IMG/VR virus record: IMGVR_UViG_3300021437_000032
Coordinates: 1 to 44,210 of that record
Length of the DNA: 44,210 nt
Source of the DNA: a virus
Direction: 5' to 3' (one strand)
This document shows positions 17,535-25,475 of this stretch, in pieces. Positions within the stretch are counted from its first letter, which is position 1. Every line of letters begins with the position of its first letter. Position numbers and translations under genes: made by a program. The notes beneath the pieces are model-generated. The model was not told the DNA's origin and ran no database searches. It worked only from the letters and a program-made list of their open reading frames with translations.

Positions 17535-18139
17535 TAGCTACCCCCAGTGATTCCGATTTGACGTTTAGAAATATAAGTCTGACCCGGATTATTAATCTGA
17601 TCACCAGCGTAGGTCTCAATTCCAACCTGTGAACCATCTGTGTTTATGATTCGACCTTTAAAACCGTCGTCAGCTTCTCGATTAGAAAATGCTAAAGACA
17701 ATCCATCTAATGGTGGAGAGAATCGAAAGCGGTCGTGCTTATCTCCTGCGCCCTCTTTGTCTCTGCCCATGAGTCTATCAATATATTTGTTATAATGTTT
17801 TTCTGTCGGATCAGAATAATCCTCAGAGTTGATGTGACTTCCGCGACCAAAATCAGTCTCCATGATTTTCATTACGGCCATCATATCCACAGCAACTCTC
17901 AGGGCTCTCTTCGTATGATCTGGCAACGCTGAATAGGTGCCATCAGAGATTGACTGAAACGGTATCTGATAACGACCCCTAAGGTCCTGCTCGACTTCCG
18001 TTTCAGCGTCCTCAATTAGTTGACAAAGTAATTCATTCGACAACTCTCCATCGGCAACAATAGTCGGATCGGCTTGAAATTGAACTTTGTTCACCAAGCG
18101 GATTTTAACAGATTGTAGCGTCGTGTAGAGTATCGACAC
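17534..18139 (-). CDS. Head-tail connector protein (Mu gp36 / DUF1320 type)
   Basis: 201 residues. The N-terminal half fits the family (LCQLIEDAETEVEQDLRGRY, then PFQ and LRVAVDMMAVMKIME), a helical protein with an N-terminal helical bundle that forms the connector ring below the portal. It starts with GTG at 18139. The C-terminal 60 residues are an extension rich in glycine and asparagine. Location between the gp35-like gene and the completion protein supports it. Confidence 0.85.
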   Translation of the reverse strand: MSILYTTLQSVKIRLVNKVQFQADPTIVADGELSNELLCQLIEDAETEVEQDLRGRYQIPFQSISDGTYSALPDHTKRALRVAVDMMAVMKIMETDFGRGSHINSEDYSDPTEKHYNKYIDRLMGRDKEGAGDKHDRFRFSPPLDGLSLAFSNREADDGFKGRIINTDGSQVGIETYAGDQINNPGQTYISKRQIGITGGS

Positions 18140-18142
18140 CGA

Positions 18143-18544
18143 TTAACCCAACAAAGCCTTGGCCGCAGCCTCGCCCTTTTGTTTTTTCTCAGCTTTTGTA
18201 TCGACAATCTCAGAAGCAACTTCTTCTTTAGCTGCCCTGATTACGCCAATACTTTTTAAATAGTCTTCTTGTTTTTTCTTTTCATCCACCGGAACGTGAA
18301 CGATATTCTTAGCACCGATTGCAGTCATATCAGCAGCCGTCATTGTTTCAATATCAATTGGCGCAGATTCCAACTTCTCAGCATCCTCTAAGAGAATAGC
18401 ATTTTTAAATGGAACTTGTTTTTCGCCGTCCCAAACAGATTTCTCAGCACATAAATGAACCGCTAATTCCTTCTCGACTTCGGCGATTTGTCCGGGAACA
18501 AACTCACCAACATATTTTAAAATCTTAACCTTAACTAAAGCCAT
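18143..18544 (-). CDS. Mu gp35-like small head protein
   Basis: 133 residues. The first 40 residues form an SH3-like strand set (VKVKILKYVGEFVPGQIAEV) found in small proteins encoded after the major capsid in Mu-like phages; the rest is lysine/glutamate/alanine-rich and helical (KKKQEDYLKSIGV, EKKQKGEAAAKALLG). Function unknown; possibly a capsid-associated or tail-joining factor. The ATG is preceded by AAGGAT. Confidence 0.6.
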   Translation of the reverse strand: MALVKVKILKYVGEFVPGQIAEVEKELAVHLCAEKSVWDGEKQVPFKNAILLEDAEKLESAPIDIETMTAADMTAIGAKNIVHVPVDEKKKQEDYLKSIGVIRAAKEEVASEIVDTKAEKKQKGEAAAKALLG

Positions 18545-18567
18545 GTGGCGATCCTTTCAGAAAATGG

Positions 18568-18616
18568 TGGGTGTGATGAGCATAACTCAATCCAAGGCTC
18601 ATAAGGCCGCCACCCA
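18568..18616 (-). other. Nested inverted repeats in the gap after the capsid gene
   Basis: Two nested pairs are seen in the intergenic RNA: TGGGTG pairing with CACCCA (outer) and ATGAGC pairing with GCTCAT (inner). No U-run follows, so it is not a typical terminator. It could be an RNA stability or processing element that keeps capsid message abundant. The structure was inferred by eye only. Confidence 0.4.
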
Positions 18617-18625
18617 TTCACATAA

Positions 18626-19705
18626 TTAAATAACAGTTGCAGTCAAACAGTCGAACGCACGTTTTAAACGTGGACCACCGTAGAAACCACCCAACACGTC
18701 GATGTAAGGGTTTCCTGGACGATCCTCGATGTGCTCATCAACTAAGATAAACTTTCCTGCCGTCGGAGAATCAACTGAACCATTTGATAAGTTCAGAGTC
18801 ATAACAACGTCACCAACTTTATTTCCGTCTGGCAATTTTACTTCGAAAAATAACTTACCATCTGGAATAAAGAACTGAGCATCGCCAACAGAGATTAAAC
18901 CAGTCGTAGGATCTACAGACTCAGGCTGATACCAACCTTTGTAGATTTCGATTGGCGGCATTCCAGGAATCAAGAAACCAGCAACCGCATTGATGTCGTG
19001 CATTTTGTAGCTCTCGCTAGCAAAACGATTTTGAATCAATGATTGAACTGCTGGGTTATCTAAGAATACGCGCTCAGTGTTCGCAGACATAATGATCTTA
19101 GTGATCTTATATTTACGAAACTTAGAGTAACCGCCCATAATCCAGTAACGTAAATCCTGAATTGGATTTGCTGCCGGATTAGTTGCTGTGAAAACTCCAC
19201 CAGCCGATAAACCCCAAGGCACTGTCGGAGCAACGTCATTGTAAGCTGGCTTTCCGAAATCAACAGTCTTGCCATCATAGATGTAAGTCCCGTTGAAAAT
19301 CGCCTGCCAACGTAACAGCTCCATGCGAGCTTCGATTCGGTTATTTAAAACCAAAGCGTTCTCGTTTAAGTGCTGACGAATACCGCGCTTAGATTGATCG
19401 TTCGCGCCTAATTCACGAAGACGCAAAATATCAGCCTCATTGAAGCGCATAAACTCTTTATATGCTCCAGGAGAATATTGTTGTGTTCTGAATTGACGAC
19501 GAGGTGCTGATTGTGGGTCAGTGCCTAGCGTGTGTTCTTTAATTAAACCACCGCGAGCTTCTAACACGTCAACAAACACTGATGATGTTGGCATGTCTAC
19601 AGACGGCATGTACTGAGCACCTTTGTACTCGGTAACGTCTGTTTCTACTTCACGGATAACCTCTTGTAAAACTCTTGTGTGCTCTGCTGCAAATACTTTA
19701 CTCAT
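18626..19705 (-). CDS. Major capsid protein, lambda gpE family
   Basis: 359 residues, about the size of lambda gpE. Motifs consistent with the family are the early strand to helix region (LEARGGLIKEHTLGTDPQSAP), RIEARMELLRWQAIFNG followed by VDFG, KIIMSANTERVFLDNP, and FIPDGKLFF. It forms the HK97-fold shell. A very strong ribosome binding site (GGAGGAAA) and the decoration gene just upstream match the lambda D-E order. This is unusual among otherwise Mu-like neighbours, whose usual capsid is gpT. Confidence 0.88.
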   Translation of the reverse strand: MSKVFAAEHTRVLQEVIREVETDVTEYKGAQYMPSVDMPTSSVFVDVLEARGGLIKEHTLGTDPQSAPRRQFRTQQYSPGAYKEFMRFNEADILRLRELGANDQSKRGIRQHLNENALVLNNRIEARMELLRWQAIFNGTYIYDGKTVDFGKPAYNDVAPTVPWGLSAGGVFTATNPAANPIQDLRYWIMGGYSKFRKYKITKIIMSANTERVFLDNPAVQSLIQNRFASESYKMHDINAVAGFLIPGMPPIEIYKGWYQPESVDPTTGLISVGDAQFFIPDGKLFFEVKLPDGNKVGDVVMTLNLSNGSVDSPTAGKFILVDEHIEDRPGNPYIDVLGGFYGGPRLKRAFDCLTATVI

Positions 19706-19715
19706 GGTTTCCTCC

Positions 19716-20135
19716 TTAGAAACTTACCAAGTTAGTTCCGTGCTCAACAGACTCATGTGCGCCTAACGCAGCCTTAGCCGTAGCATCGTAACCGATTAAA
19801 ACATCTTTAAATAAGACACCCTTTTTGATAACCGCAGCCTCAGAGCCGTTTCCGAACTCATCAGTCAATACGTCCTCAGAGAGGATTCCAACCGCAACCT
19901 GTGAACCGTCTACGTTTGCAGAGTTGTAGGGTTTATAAAACCCAGCGTCAGCACCAGATGATGCGTAGCCAACAACTAAACCAGCGTAATAAAGCGCAGT
20001 CAGACCAGCGGCAGCATATTTCATGCGACCTCCGTCGAACTGTGCTAAGTCACTTCTTTTTGCGATAACTTGTTTAAAGTTCGCTCTGTAGTCTGATGGG
20101 ATGAACATTGCATCCCTAACTTCTTGTGATGCCAT
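19716..20135 (-). CDS. Head decoration protein, lambda gpD type
   Basis: 139 residues, beta-rich. It has the AVGILSEDVLTDE element and IKKGVLFKDVLIG late strand seen in gpD-type trimers that cement the shell at three-fold sites. It lies between the scaffold and capsid genes, as in lambda (C/Nu3-D-E). The ribosome binding site is AAAGGAG. Confidence 0.8.
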   Translation of the reverse strand: MASQEVRDAMFIPSDYRANFKQVIAKRSDLAQFDGGRMKYAAAGLTALYYAGLVVGYASSGADAGFYKPYNSANVDGSQVAVGILSEDVLTDEFGNGSEAAVIKKGVLFKDVLIGYDATAKAALGAHESVEHGTNLVSF

Positions 20136-20176
20136 AAAAAAGACTCCTTTCGTCTCTTGTTTGGTCGGTTAGGGCT

Positions 20177-21052
20177 TTACGCCTGTTCACCGTGTTTTTG
20201 TTTTTTAATTTCTTCAGCTAACTTTTTCTTTTTGGCTTCGTCAGATTCTTCCTCTGACATTTCAGTCTCAAGATCATGGCCTTCTTCCTCTTCTTGCTTA
20301 GCCATTTCACCCAATAAACCAGCCATGCGAGCAAGTTGAGTTTTAATCTCGTCTACTTCGCCCGAAAGTTCTTCCATAGATTTGCCAACGTGCTCAGTAT
20401 TTTCTTGAGCAAAACCATCTGACATTTCTTTTTTGCCTTCGTCTTCTTTTTCAATAGCAGCTAAACAACTCTTAGCCATTTCAACATCGCCACCTTCGAG
20501 ATGCTTTTTAAGCTCCTCTAAGTGTTTTGATTTCATTTGTTTTTCGTCAGCAGCTTGACCAGAAACAGCGTGCTCGTCCTTCGCCATTTTCTTTTCAATC
20601 TTTTTTTCCTCATTCATCTCAACTTCCTCATCATCAACCTTAGCGCCCATTCGTCGCATATCTTTTTTGATTTCAGCTTTTAAGTTTGTGAGCTGACGTT
20701 TCTCTACGTTCTTACGCAAGTCAGATGCTGGAACTGCCGAAGCTGAACCAACTTGCTCACCACCTAAGAATGTAGGGTTTTTCTCAAGCGTTGCTAAAAC
20801 TAAATCAATCGCATCTTTCGGCATAGCTGCTAATTTCTTAACATCCATTTCTTTTAAAGCGGCTGGCGTTAGTTTTCCTTTTTTAAGTAAAGCCGATAAA
20901 CGAGAAGTAACTTCGCCCTGCGCTTTAGTTAAAGTTAATTTAGCCGATGCGCCATCAAGCTTAGAGCTTAATTTTGTCAAAGACTCTTGAATAGACGAAA
21001 GCTTTGAGAGCCTTGTCTTGTGCGACTCAAGTCGTTTTTTATTATTAGTCAT
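20177..21052 (-). CDS. Scaffold protein from an internal start
   Basis: An in-frame ATG at codon 178 of the protease gene has a strong ribosome binding site (AAAAAAAGGAG) five bases upstream. It would give a 291-residue, highly charged helical protein, the scaffold portion alone. This mirrors lambda C/Nu3 and Mu I/Z, where scaffold is produced in excess of protease. The site is seen directly; use in vivo is inferred. Confidence 0.75.
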   Translation of the reverse strand: MTNNKKRLESHKTRLSKLSSIQESLTKLSSKLDGASAKLTLTKAQGEVTSRLSALLKKGKLTPAALKEMDVKKLAAMPKDAIDLVLATLEKNPTFLGGEQVGSASAVPASDLRKNVEKRQLTNLKAEIKKDMRRMGAKVDDEEVEMNEEKKIEKKMAKDEHAVSGQAADEKQMKSKHLEELKKHLEGGDVEMAKSCLAAIEKEDEGKKEMSDGFAQENTEHVGKSMEELSGEVDEIKTQLARMAGLLGEMAKQEEEEGHDLETEMSEEESDEAKKKKLAEEIKKQKHGEQA

Positions 21053-21583
21053 GTTGACTCCTTTTTTTAAAAGCATAGCTCCTGGCGCGGCTGGTTCAAT
21101 AACTGCCGAAGTTTCACCAAGTGTGTCTGTTGATTCATCAATACCAATTGATAAGTGATAAATTCTACCGTCCTTAACTCTTTTTACAGAGTCCTCGCCT
21201 AAGAAAGTAATATCGGCGCAGGCGCAAGGAATGTTTTTCCCAACCCCTGGAACATCACGAGTCTCAAATCTTAACAAAGAGGCAAGTCGTCCGATAATTC
21301 TATCGTTAGAATCATTCTCGTGTTGATCTAAAATGGGAGGGAATGCGCCAACGGGCATCTTATCTAAACCGCCATAGCTCTCGGCCAAGGCGTTAATTTT
21401 TGAGTTGTGATTTTCAACTAAGTTCTTAATGCGTTTTTCGTCGAATGCAATCGCGCCATCACCAGACATGAAATCGCCAGCGTGAACCAAAATAGCAGGA
21501 CGAACAAGCTTCTCTGAGCTGTCCTCTGCAAGAGATTTATTTTCAGACAAAGAGCCAGAAGGTTGGCTCAGTTTTTTAAACAT
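20177..21583 (-). CDS. Prohead protease fused to scaffold (Mu gpI-like)
   Basis: 468 residues. The N-terminal part (about 1-170) looks like a Mu I or prohead-type serine protease: His88 in ILDQHEND and Ser145 in YHLSIGID are the likely catalytic pair. The remaining 290 residues are charged, helical and coiled, as in scaffolds, with long acidic and lysine runs near the end. After assembly the protease would cut scaffold from the shell. The ATG follows GGAGA and overlaps the stop of the F-like gene. An internal start makes a scaffold-only form. Confidence 0.85.
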   Translation of the reverse strand: MFKKLSQPSGSLSENKSLAEDSSEKLVRPAILVHAGDFMSGDGAIAFDEKRIKNLVENHNSKINALAESYGGLDKMPVGAFPPILDQHENDSNDRIIGRLASLLRFETRDVPGVGKNIPCACADITFLGEDSVKRVKDGRIYHLSIGIDESTDTLGETSAVIEPAAPGAMLLKKGVNMTNNKKRLESHKTRLSKLSSIQESLTKLSSKLDGASAKLTLTKAQGEVTSRLSALLKKGKLTPAALKEMDVKKLAAMPKDAIDLVLATLEKNPTFLGGEQVGSASAVPASDLRKNVEKRQLTNLKAEIKKDMRRMGAKVDDEEVEMNEEKKIEKKMAKDEHAVSGQAADEKQMKSKHLEELKKHLEGGDVEMAKSCLAAIEKEDEGKKEMSDGFAQENTEHVGKSMEELSGEVDEIKTQLARMAGLLGEMAKQEEEEGHDLETEMSEEESDEAKKKKLAEEIKKQKHGEQA

Positions 21584-22426
21584 CTATTTTCTCCAGCCTT
21601 TCGGCAATGGTGGCACAGACTTTTTCGACGGGTCTCGTGATGGGTCTGATAACAGCTTACGATTTTGTACAGTATTTGCAATAGGAATTAAGTGCGATCG
21701 ACAGTTGTAGTGAAGTGCCGGAGAATTTTCTTTTAATAACTTGGTCTTTGGTCTGTATATCAAACCATGTCGAGCACGACAAATCGAGGTATTACTCGAA
21801 TCTCGGACGGCATCGAACATGAATCCAATAATATCCTCATCATCCTCAAAGAAAGCCGTCTGTGTTTTTGTGAAGTAGTTTGTTGTCTCGGTGCGAAATA
21901 TTGTTTCCACACGAGGTTTTGTTGCCTTTAGAACATCCTTCATCTTATCTTTTGCCTGCTTTGGCGTCACGTCTCCTCTTAACAATAAAGGAACAATCAC
22001 GTTAAATTGCTTCTTTAGTTTTCCAAAGTATTCCTTGCGAAGTTTATCTGTCAGTATTTTTGAGCGCCGAATTATCTTTGGCCAGTAACGCGTATCTCTA
22101 AATATTTGATCAATGTTTGTAACGACCTTAGGAATACCGACGGGCAGTTTTGAGAGTCTTTTTTTTCCATCTTGTAATTTTAAAGTGTACTGCGACGATT
22201 CAACCGCGCTGATAATTACTTGCCTGTAGAACTCCTCAGTGACATTGAACATTTTATTACCACTGGGCAAAGCAAAGTGATTCGTCTTCTCGTAATGTTC
22301 CCAGACAGAATCAACTATGGACTCCATGACTAGAGCAAGCTCTCTAGAGAATCGACTCACTACTCGGTTCTGTCGTCTCTCTACGGACTTTACTTGGCGC
22401 TGACGCCACTTACTCATGTGAATCAT
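21584..22426 (-). CDS. Head morphogenesis protein of the Mu gpF (MuF) family
   Basis: About 280 residues from ATG 22426 (the frame stays open to a GTG at 22480, but that lies inside the tRNA-like element). The family signature is near the C-terminal end: FRTETTNYF, SICRARHGLIY and LHYNCRSHLIPI, the cysteine/histidine set of the MuF domain. MuF proteins join the portal to the capsid and may be packaged in virions. No toxin-like C-terminal extension is present. No clear ribosome binding site lies before 22426 or 22417, so the start is uncertain. Confidence 0.85.
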   Translation of the reverse strand: MIHMSKWRQRQVKSVERRQNRVVSRFSRELALVMESIVDSVWEHYEKTNHFALPSGNKMFNVTEEFYRQVIISAVESSQYTLKLQDGKKRLSKLPVGIPKVVTNIDQIFRDTRYWPKIIRRSKILTDKLRKEYFGKLKKQFNVIVPLLLRGDVTPKQAKDKMKDVLKATKPRVETIFRTETTNYFTKTQTAFFEDDEDIIGFMFDAVRDSSNTSICRARHGLIYRPKTKLLKENSPALHYNCRSHLIPIANTVQNRKLLSDPSRDPSKKSVPPLPKGWRK

Positions 22427-22435
22427 TTTTAGTGA

Positions 22436-22516
22436 TGACCCTCGGTGGGCTTTGAACCCACGCCTTCCGATGCGCCACACACCGAACGCTCTAAACCAGT
22501 TAAGCTACAGAGGTCA
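22436..22516 (-). tRNA. tRNA-like element, anticodon uncertain
   Basis: The gap between portal and MuF can fold as a cloverleaf. There is a perfect T-arm GTGGG-TTCAAAG-CCCAC (22461-22445), a D-arm GCTT-AACTGGTTTA-GAGC, and an acceptor with TGACC pairing GGTCA plus an imperfect lower stem (one C-A mismatch). An anticodon-like stem (TTCGGTG with CATCGGAA, one G-U, one U-G) encloses a 7-base loop TGTGGCG. Reading the loop by position gives anticodon UGG (Pro), but U33 is replaced by G, and no CCA is encoded. It may be a degenerate tRNA or a tRNA-mimic. Confidence 0.6.
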
Positions 22517-22522
22517 TTTTTT

Positions 22523-24082
22523 TTAAATATCATCAACATCGGAACTGTCTTTAACTCCGCCATCATTGCCAATGATGGCTCCCTCAGCCTCATCCAATGG
22601 ATCTATCAAAGAGCCCATCGGTTCTGGAGCTTTGCGTTTTGGTAGATTCATCTTTTGTCGAACAGCATCGAAGTCTGCTTGATCCGATTCAGACATGTAA
22701 CCTTTATCGCTCAATGTAGAGTATATGTTTGCGAGCTTCTCCATGATTTCAGGATCAAACTCCTCAACAACAAAATCACCAAGCCCATGTTGAGACCAAA
22801 GTTTCTCTGGAAAGTTGTAAGAAATAATTTCTTTGATAAACCCATCTAGAATTGCTTGCTTGTATGGTTTAAGCTTTCCATCAACGCATTGTCTAAACAC
22901 CTTATGATGCTCAGAACCCAGCGCATAGGAACCTCCACCATCACCGCCCGACATAACTAGAGGTGGAATTAAAAGACCACGCATGATTGCCTTATTAAAA
23001 TAATCAACAGCGTCTTTAAAAACATTCATATCACCTTGAACCTGAATGGCCTCGATGTCGTATGTCTCGCCTTTTTTACCAGGAAGAACAATAAATGATG
23101 AGTTGTGAATTGTTTTAAAGACGTTCGCCATTGCAGCGTCTGCTCGGTTTCCTTGAACATTTGAACCTTGAGTTGTTTGAACGTCCGATTGAACTGTGTC
23201 ATTCGGCGCAGCATAACCAACCACAAGAGGAGTTCCCTTTCTATCTGCGGCAATCAACCACATTTTTAGAAAGGCATCCTTCATTACCCAATTTTTGTAG
23301 ATTCGGCGTAAAATAGAACGGCCATAAGGATTATCAAACTTACCTGTAGAGCTAGAACGCAGATGAATAATTTTGTCCTTTGGGATCTTAACGGTGAGAT
23401 AAGAAAGATCGGCAGCAATTCTAACGGGGTAAGGATAGTCACCAATAGAAGCATATAAGTCAGGTCTGAACCCATTTATTTCTCCTCGTCTAATTCCGTA
23501 GCCGAACTGGTTAAAAAACGTATTGTGATATCTTTGATATTGATAGATTCCATCTTTTAAAACTTCACCATGTCGATCAACCGCAAAAACAATCGTCAGT
23601 GGATTATATGTAACAAGCTTCTTTGGAAGGAACGCTGGAGCTCCGTCGAAATCCTCAACGAACTTCCAAACTTTTTCAGTCGTTGAAAAACCAGACCACT
23701 CGGCCGAAAACATCTCATCAAGATTCCCATGCCAACTACCTTCCATTTGATTCAGGGCCTTGCGTACAAATGCCTGAACCTGTGGTAATGGGTGAGTATA
23801 ATCTCCGAACCGAGCTATCATAGCCAAGTTCATAAAATCAATTCCCGACCCTAAAGTCTCATCCGTATCGAGCATTCGTTTATAAGTCTCAACCGAAACC
23901 GTCGATGGATTTGCTACGAACTTAGAAAGTGATCCGTACAATTGAGGTATTGAAGTACCGAGTTGAACCTGAGCCTGTTGTAAACCCGAGAGCTCTTCAA
24001 ATCTATTTTCAAGTTCATTGGCAACGCTCTGTGGGGCGTCTTCTAACCAATCAATAAAGTTACGATCAGGCATTTGTGGCAT
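22523..24082 (-). CDS. Portal protein (Mu gp29 / DUF935 type)
   Basis: 519 residues, normal for the family. Characteristic segments are the N-terminal VSVETYKRMLDTDETLGSGIDFM, the WSGFSTTEKVWKF region, and the KDKIIHLRSSS and NPYGRSILRRIYKNW set, the hallmark of DUF935 portals, with the late VMSGGDGGGSYALGSEHHKVF. It forms the dodecameric ring through which DNA enters. It stands before the MuF gene as in Mu. GGGAG precedes the start. Confidence 0.92.
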   Translation of the reverse strand: MPQMPDRNFIDWLEDAPQSVANELENRFEELSGLQQAQVQLGTSIPQLYGSLSKFVANPSTVSVETYKRMLDTDETLGSGIDFMNLAMIARFGDYTHPLPQVQAFVRKALNQMEGSWHGNLDEMFSAEWSGFSTTEKVWKFVEDFDGAPAFLPKKLVTYNPLTIVFAVDRHGEVLKDGIYQYQRYHNTFFNQFGYGIRRGEINGFRPDLYASIGDYPYPVRIAADLSYLTVKIPKDKIIHLRSSSTGKFDNPYGRSILRRIYKNWVMKDAFLKMWLIAADRKGTPLVVGYAAPNDTVQSDVQTTQGSNVQGNRADAAMANVFKTIHNSSFIVLPGKKGETYDIEAIQVQGDMNVFKDAVDYFNKAIMRGLLIPPLVMSGGDGGGSYALGSEHHKVFRQCVDGKLKPYKQAILDGFIKEIISYNFPEKLWSQHGLGDFVVEEFDPEIMEKLANIYSTLSDKGYMSESDQADFDAVRQKMNLPKRKAPEPMGSLIDPLDEAEGAIIGNDGGVKDSSDVDDI

Positions 24083-24097
24083 TTAAAAAACTCCCTA

Positions 24098-24490
24098 TTA
24101 GCAACCGACTGGGTAAAGTGATGAAACAATTTTGACAACGTTCTTTAATTGAATGTATGTCATCTTGCCAGCTATAACGACGCGAAGCTCAATGTTTGAG
24201 TTTGCCGTTAAAGGTGAGACCGCAAGCAGAGCAGAGTCTGCGGCGGTCAATAAGATTTGTAATGATCCAGCAAGAGCATTTAAAATAATAATCTGAGCAA
24301 GGCTTAGTTTCTTATGTAGACAGGTGCCATCAGTTTTTAAAAAGATAGCCTCAATCTCCGTTGCCCCAGTTAGGTCAAAAGGATAACCATTTGTCGGCCC
24401 ATTTATTTTCTGGGTCAATTTAACAGTGACCGTTTTGTCTTCACCCTGAACTATAACTGGAACAATGATTTGTTGTGGGTCTAAACTCAT
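24098..24490 (-). CDS. Beta-sandwich protein of unknown role (BppU-N-like)
   Basis: 130 residues. The pattern QGEDKTVTVKL, PFDLTGATEIEAIF and NSNIELRVVIAGKMTYIQL resembles the Ig-like N-terminal domain of phage baseplate or fibre proteins (BppU-like). It lies outside the tail cluster, between portal and terminase, with a strong ribosome binding site (GGAGGATAT). It could attach a small fibre or decorate the head. Fold similarity is by eye. Confidence 0.55.
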   Translation of the reverse strand: MSLDPQQIIVPVIVQGEDKTVTVKLTQKINGPTNGYPFDLTGATEIEAIFLKTDGTCLHKKLSLAQIIILNALAGSLQILLTAADSALLAVSPLTANSNIELRVVIAGKMTYIQLKNVVKIVSSLYPVGC

Positions 24491-24927
24491 ATAATATCCT
24501 CCACGAAAACTTCACCAATAATTTCTCCACCCACACTGACTGATGACTCAATGTTAGCTGCCGGGTTTACGGCCGATGTTATGACAGATGATAAGCTTGT
24601 TAAAATAGATTGAATCGAACTAAGCGTCGCAGTTAGAGAAGTGTCTACCGTGAAAACTCTTGATGATGGATAGTACCCTGCCTGTGGGGTTGTATATGTG
24701 TTGTCTGTGTAAACCATCAACTCAACCATGAAGGAATCATTCGATAGTGGCGCGAACATTCCAACATAGGTGTTATTGATCCCAGCAAGCAGAGCAGGAA
24801 CGGCAGCGCCGACCTGTATCCAATTCCCTAAAACTAATTTATATGACTTCAAAGCAACGAATAAATTTGCGGCGTCATAAGTGACCTCGCAAGCGACCGG
24901 AGTAAGTGAGTTTAGAATAGTCGTCAT
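24487..24927 (-). CDS. Hypothetical virion-type protein
   Basis: 146 residues. The first two thirds are beta-rich (EVTYDAANLFVALKSYKLVLG, YPSSRVFTVDT), the last third contains a serine/threonine/leucine helix (ATLSSIQSILTSLSSVI). This is fibre-like in composition. It overlaps both neighbours by four bases, so the trio is one translational unit. No family recognised. Confidence 0.6.
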   Translation of the reverse strand: MTTILNSLTPVACEVTYDAANLFVALKSYKLVLGNWIQVGAAVPALLAGINNTYVGMFAPLSNDSFMVELMVYTDNTYTTPQAGYYPSSRVFTVDTSLTATLSSIQSILTSLSSVITSAVNPAANIESSVSVGGEIIGEVFVEDII

Positions 24928-25475
24928 TTATTAAATATATCCCATACTATTTTTAAGCTATCAGATTGAAAACCCTCTGTCATATTCTTATATGACAGAG
25001 AACGCGTCTCTCTAAGAGAGTACATTTCTGGACTTTGATCAAGTTCATAATTACAAGCCGAGCTAATAAATAAAGCTGTCTCCTCGGTGCAGATCAAACC
25101 ATTCTGCCCGTTTACTTTTAAGTTAGATAATATTTTTCCAATTGATTTTAAACTTATCTTGATTCCAACTAGACCCATTTGAAGGAATGAGTATTTAACT
25201 CCGATGAGTTTTGTCAGAAGCTCTCTAGGGTTTTCAGATTTAATATTCAACTCAATGATTTCTTTTAACTCATAATCAGTAGCAACATCATATATTGACG
25301 CAGCTCTAGAGCCTGAGAAAGTAACACCGTATGATTTAGCATTGGCATAGTCATCGTTAGTAACCTCTAGTATTTCAACATGATTGAACTCTAGGCACTC
25401 AATGAATCTAATTAAAGAAGCAAGCGGCTTGAATGATCCTTTGTTCTTTAAAAAGATAGAATAATACTTAATCAT
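24924..25475 (-). CDS. Permuted NlpC/P60 (papain-like) hydrolase, YiiX-like
   Basis: 183 residues from the ATG at 25475, which overlaps the previous stop (ATGA); a TTG at 25529 is an alternative. Catalytic order is that of permuted papain folds: a histidine near the start (NHVEIL, about residue 34) and a cysteine much later (LICTEETALF). Also seen is the GVKYSFLQMGLVGIK linker typical of YiiX-type enzymes before the cysteine. Such enzymes cleave peptide or amide bonds in cell-wall or lipid substrates. Its place between a secreted protein and portal genes is unusual. Activity is inferred. Confidence 0.65.
   Translation of the reverse strand: MIKYYSIFLKNKGSFKPLASLIRFIECLEFNHVEILEVTNDDYANAKSYGVTFSGSRAASIYDVATDYELKEIIELNIKSENPRELLTKLIGVKYSFLQMGLVGIKISLKSIGKILSNLKVNGQNGLICTEETALFISSACNYELDQSPEMYSLRETRSLSYKNMTEGFQSDSLKIVWDIFNK

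Noticed and set aside
22426-22480. GTG start of the MuF gene
   Set aside because: It lies inside the tRNA-like element and has no ribosome binding site; ATG at 22426 or 22417 is more likely.
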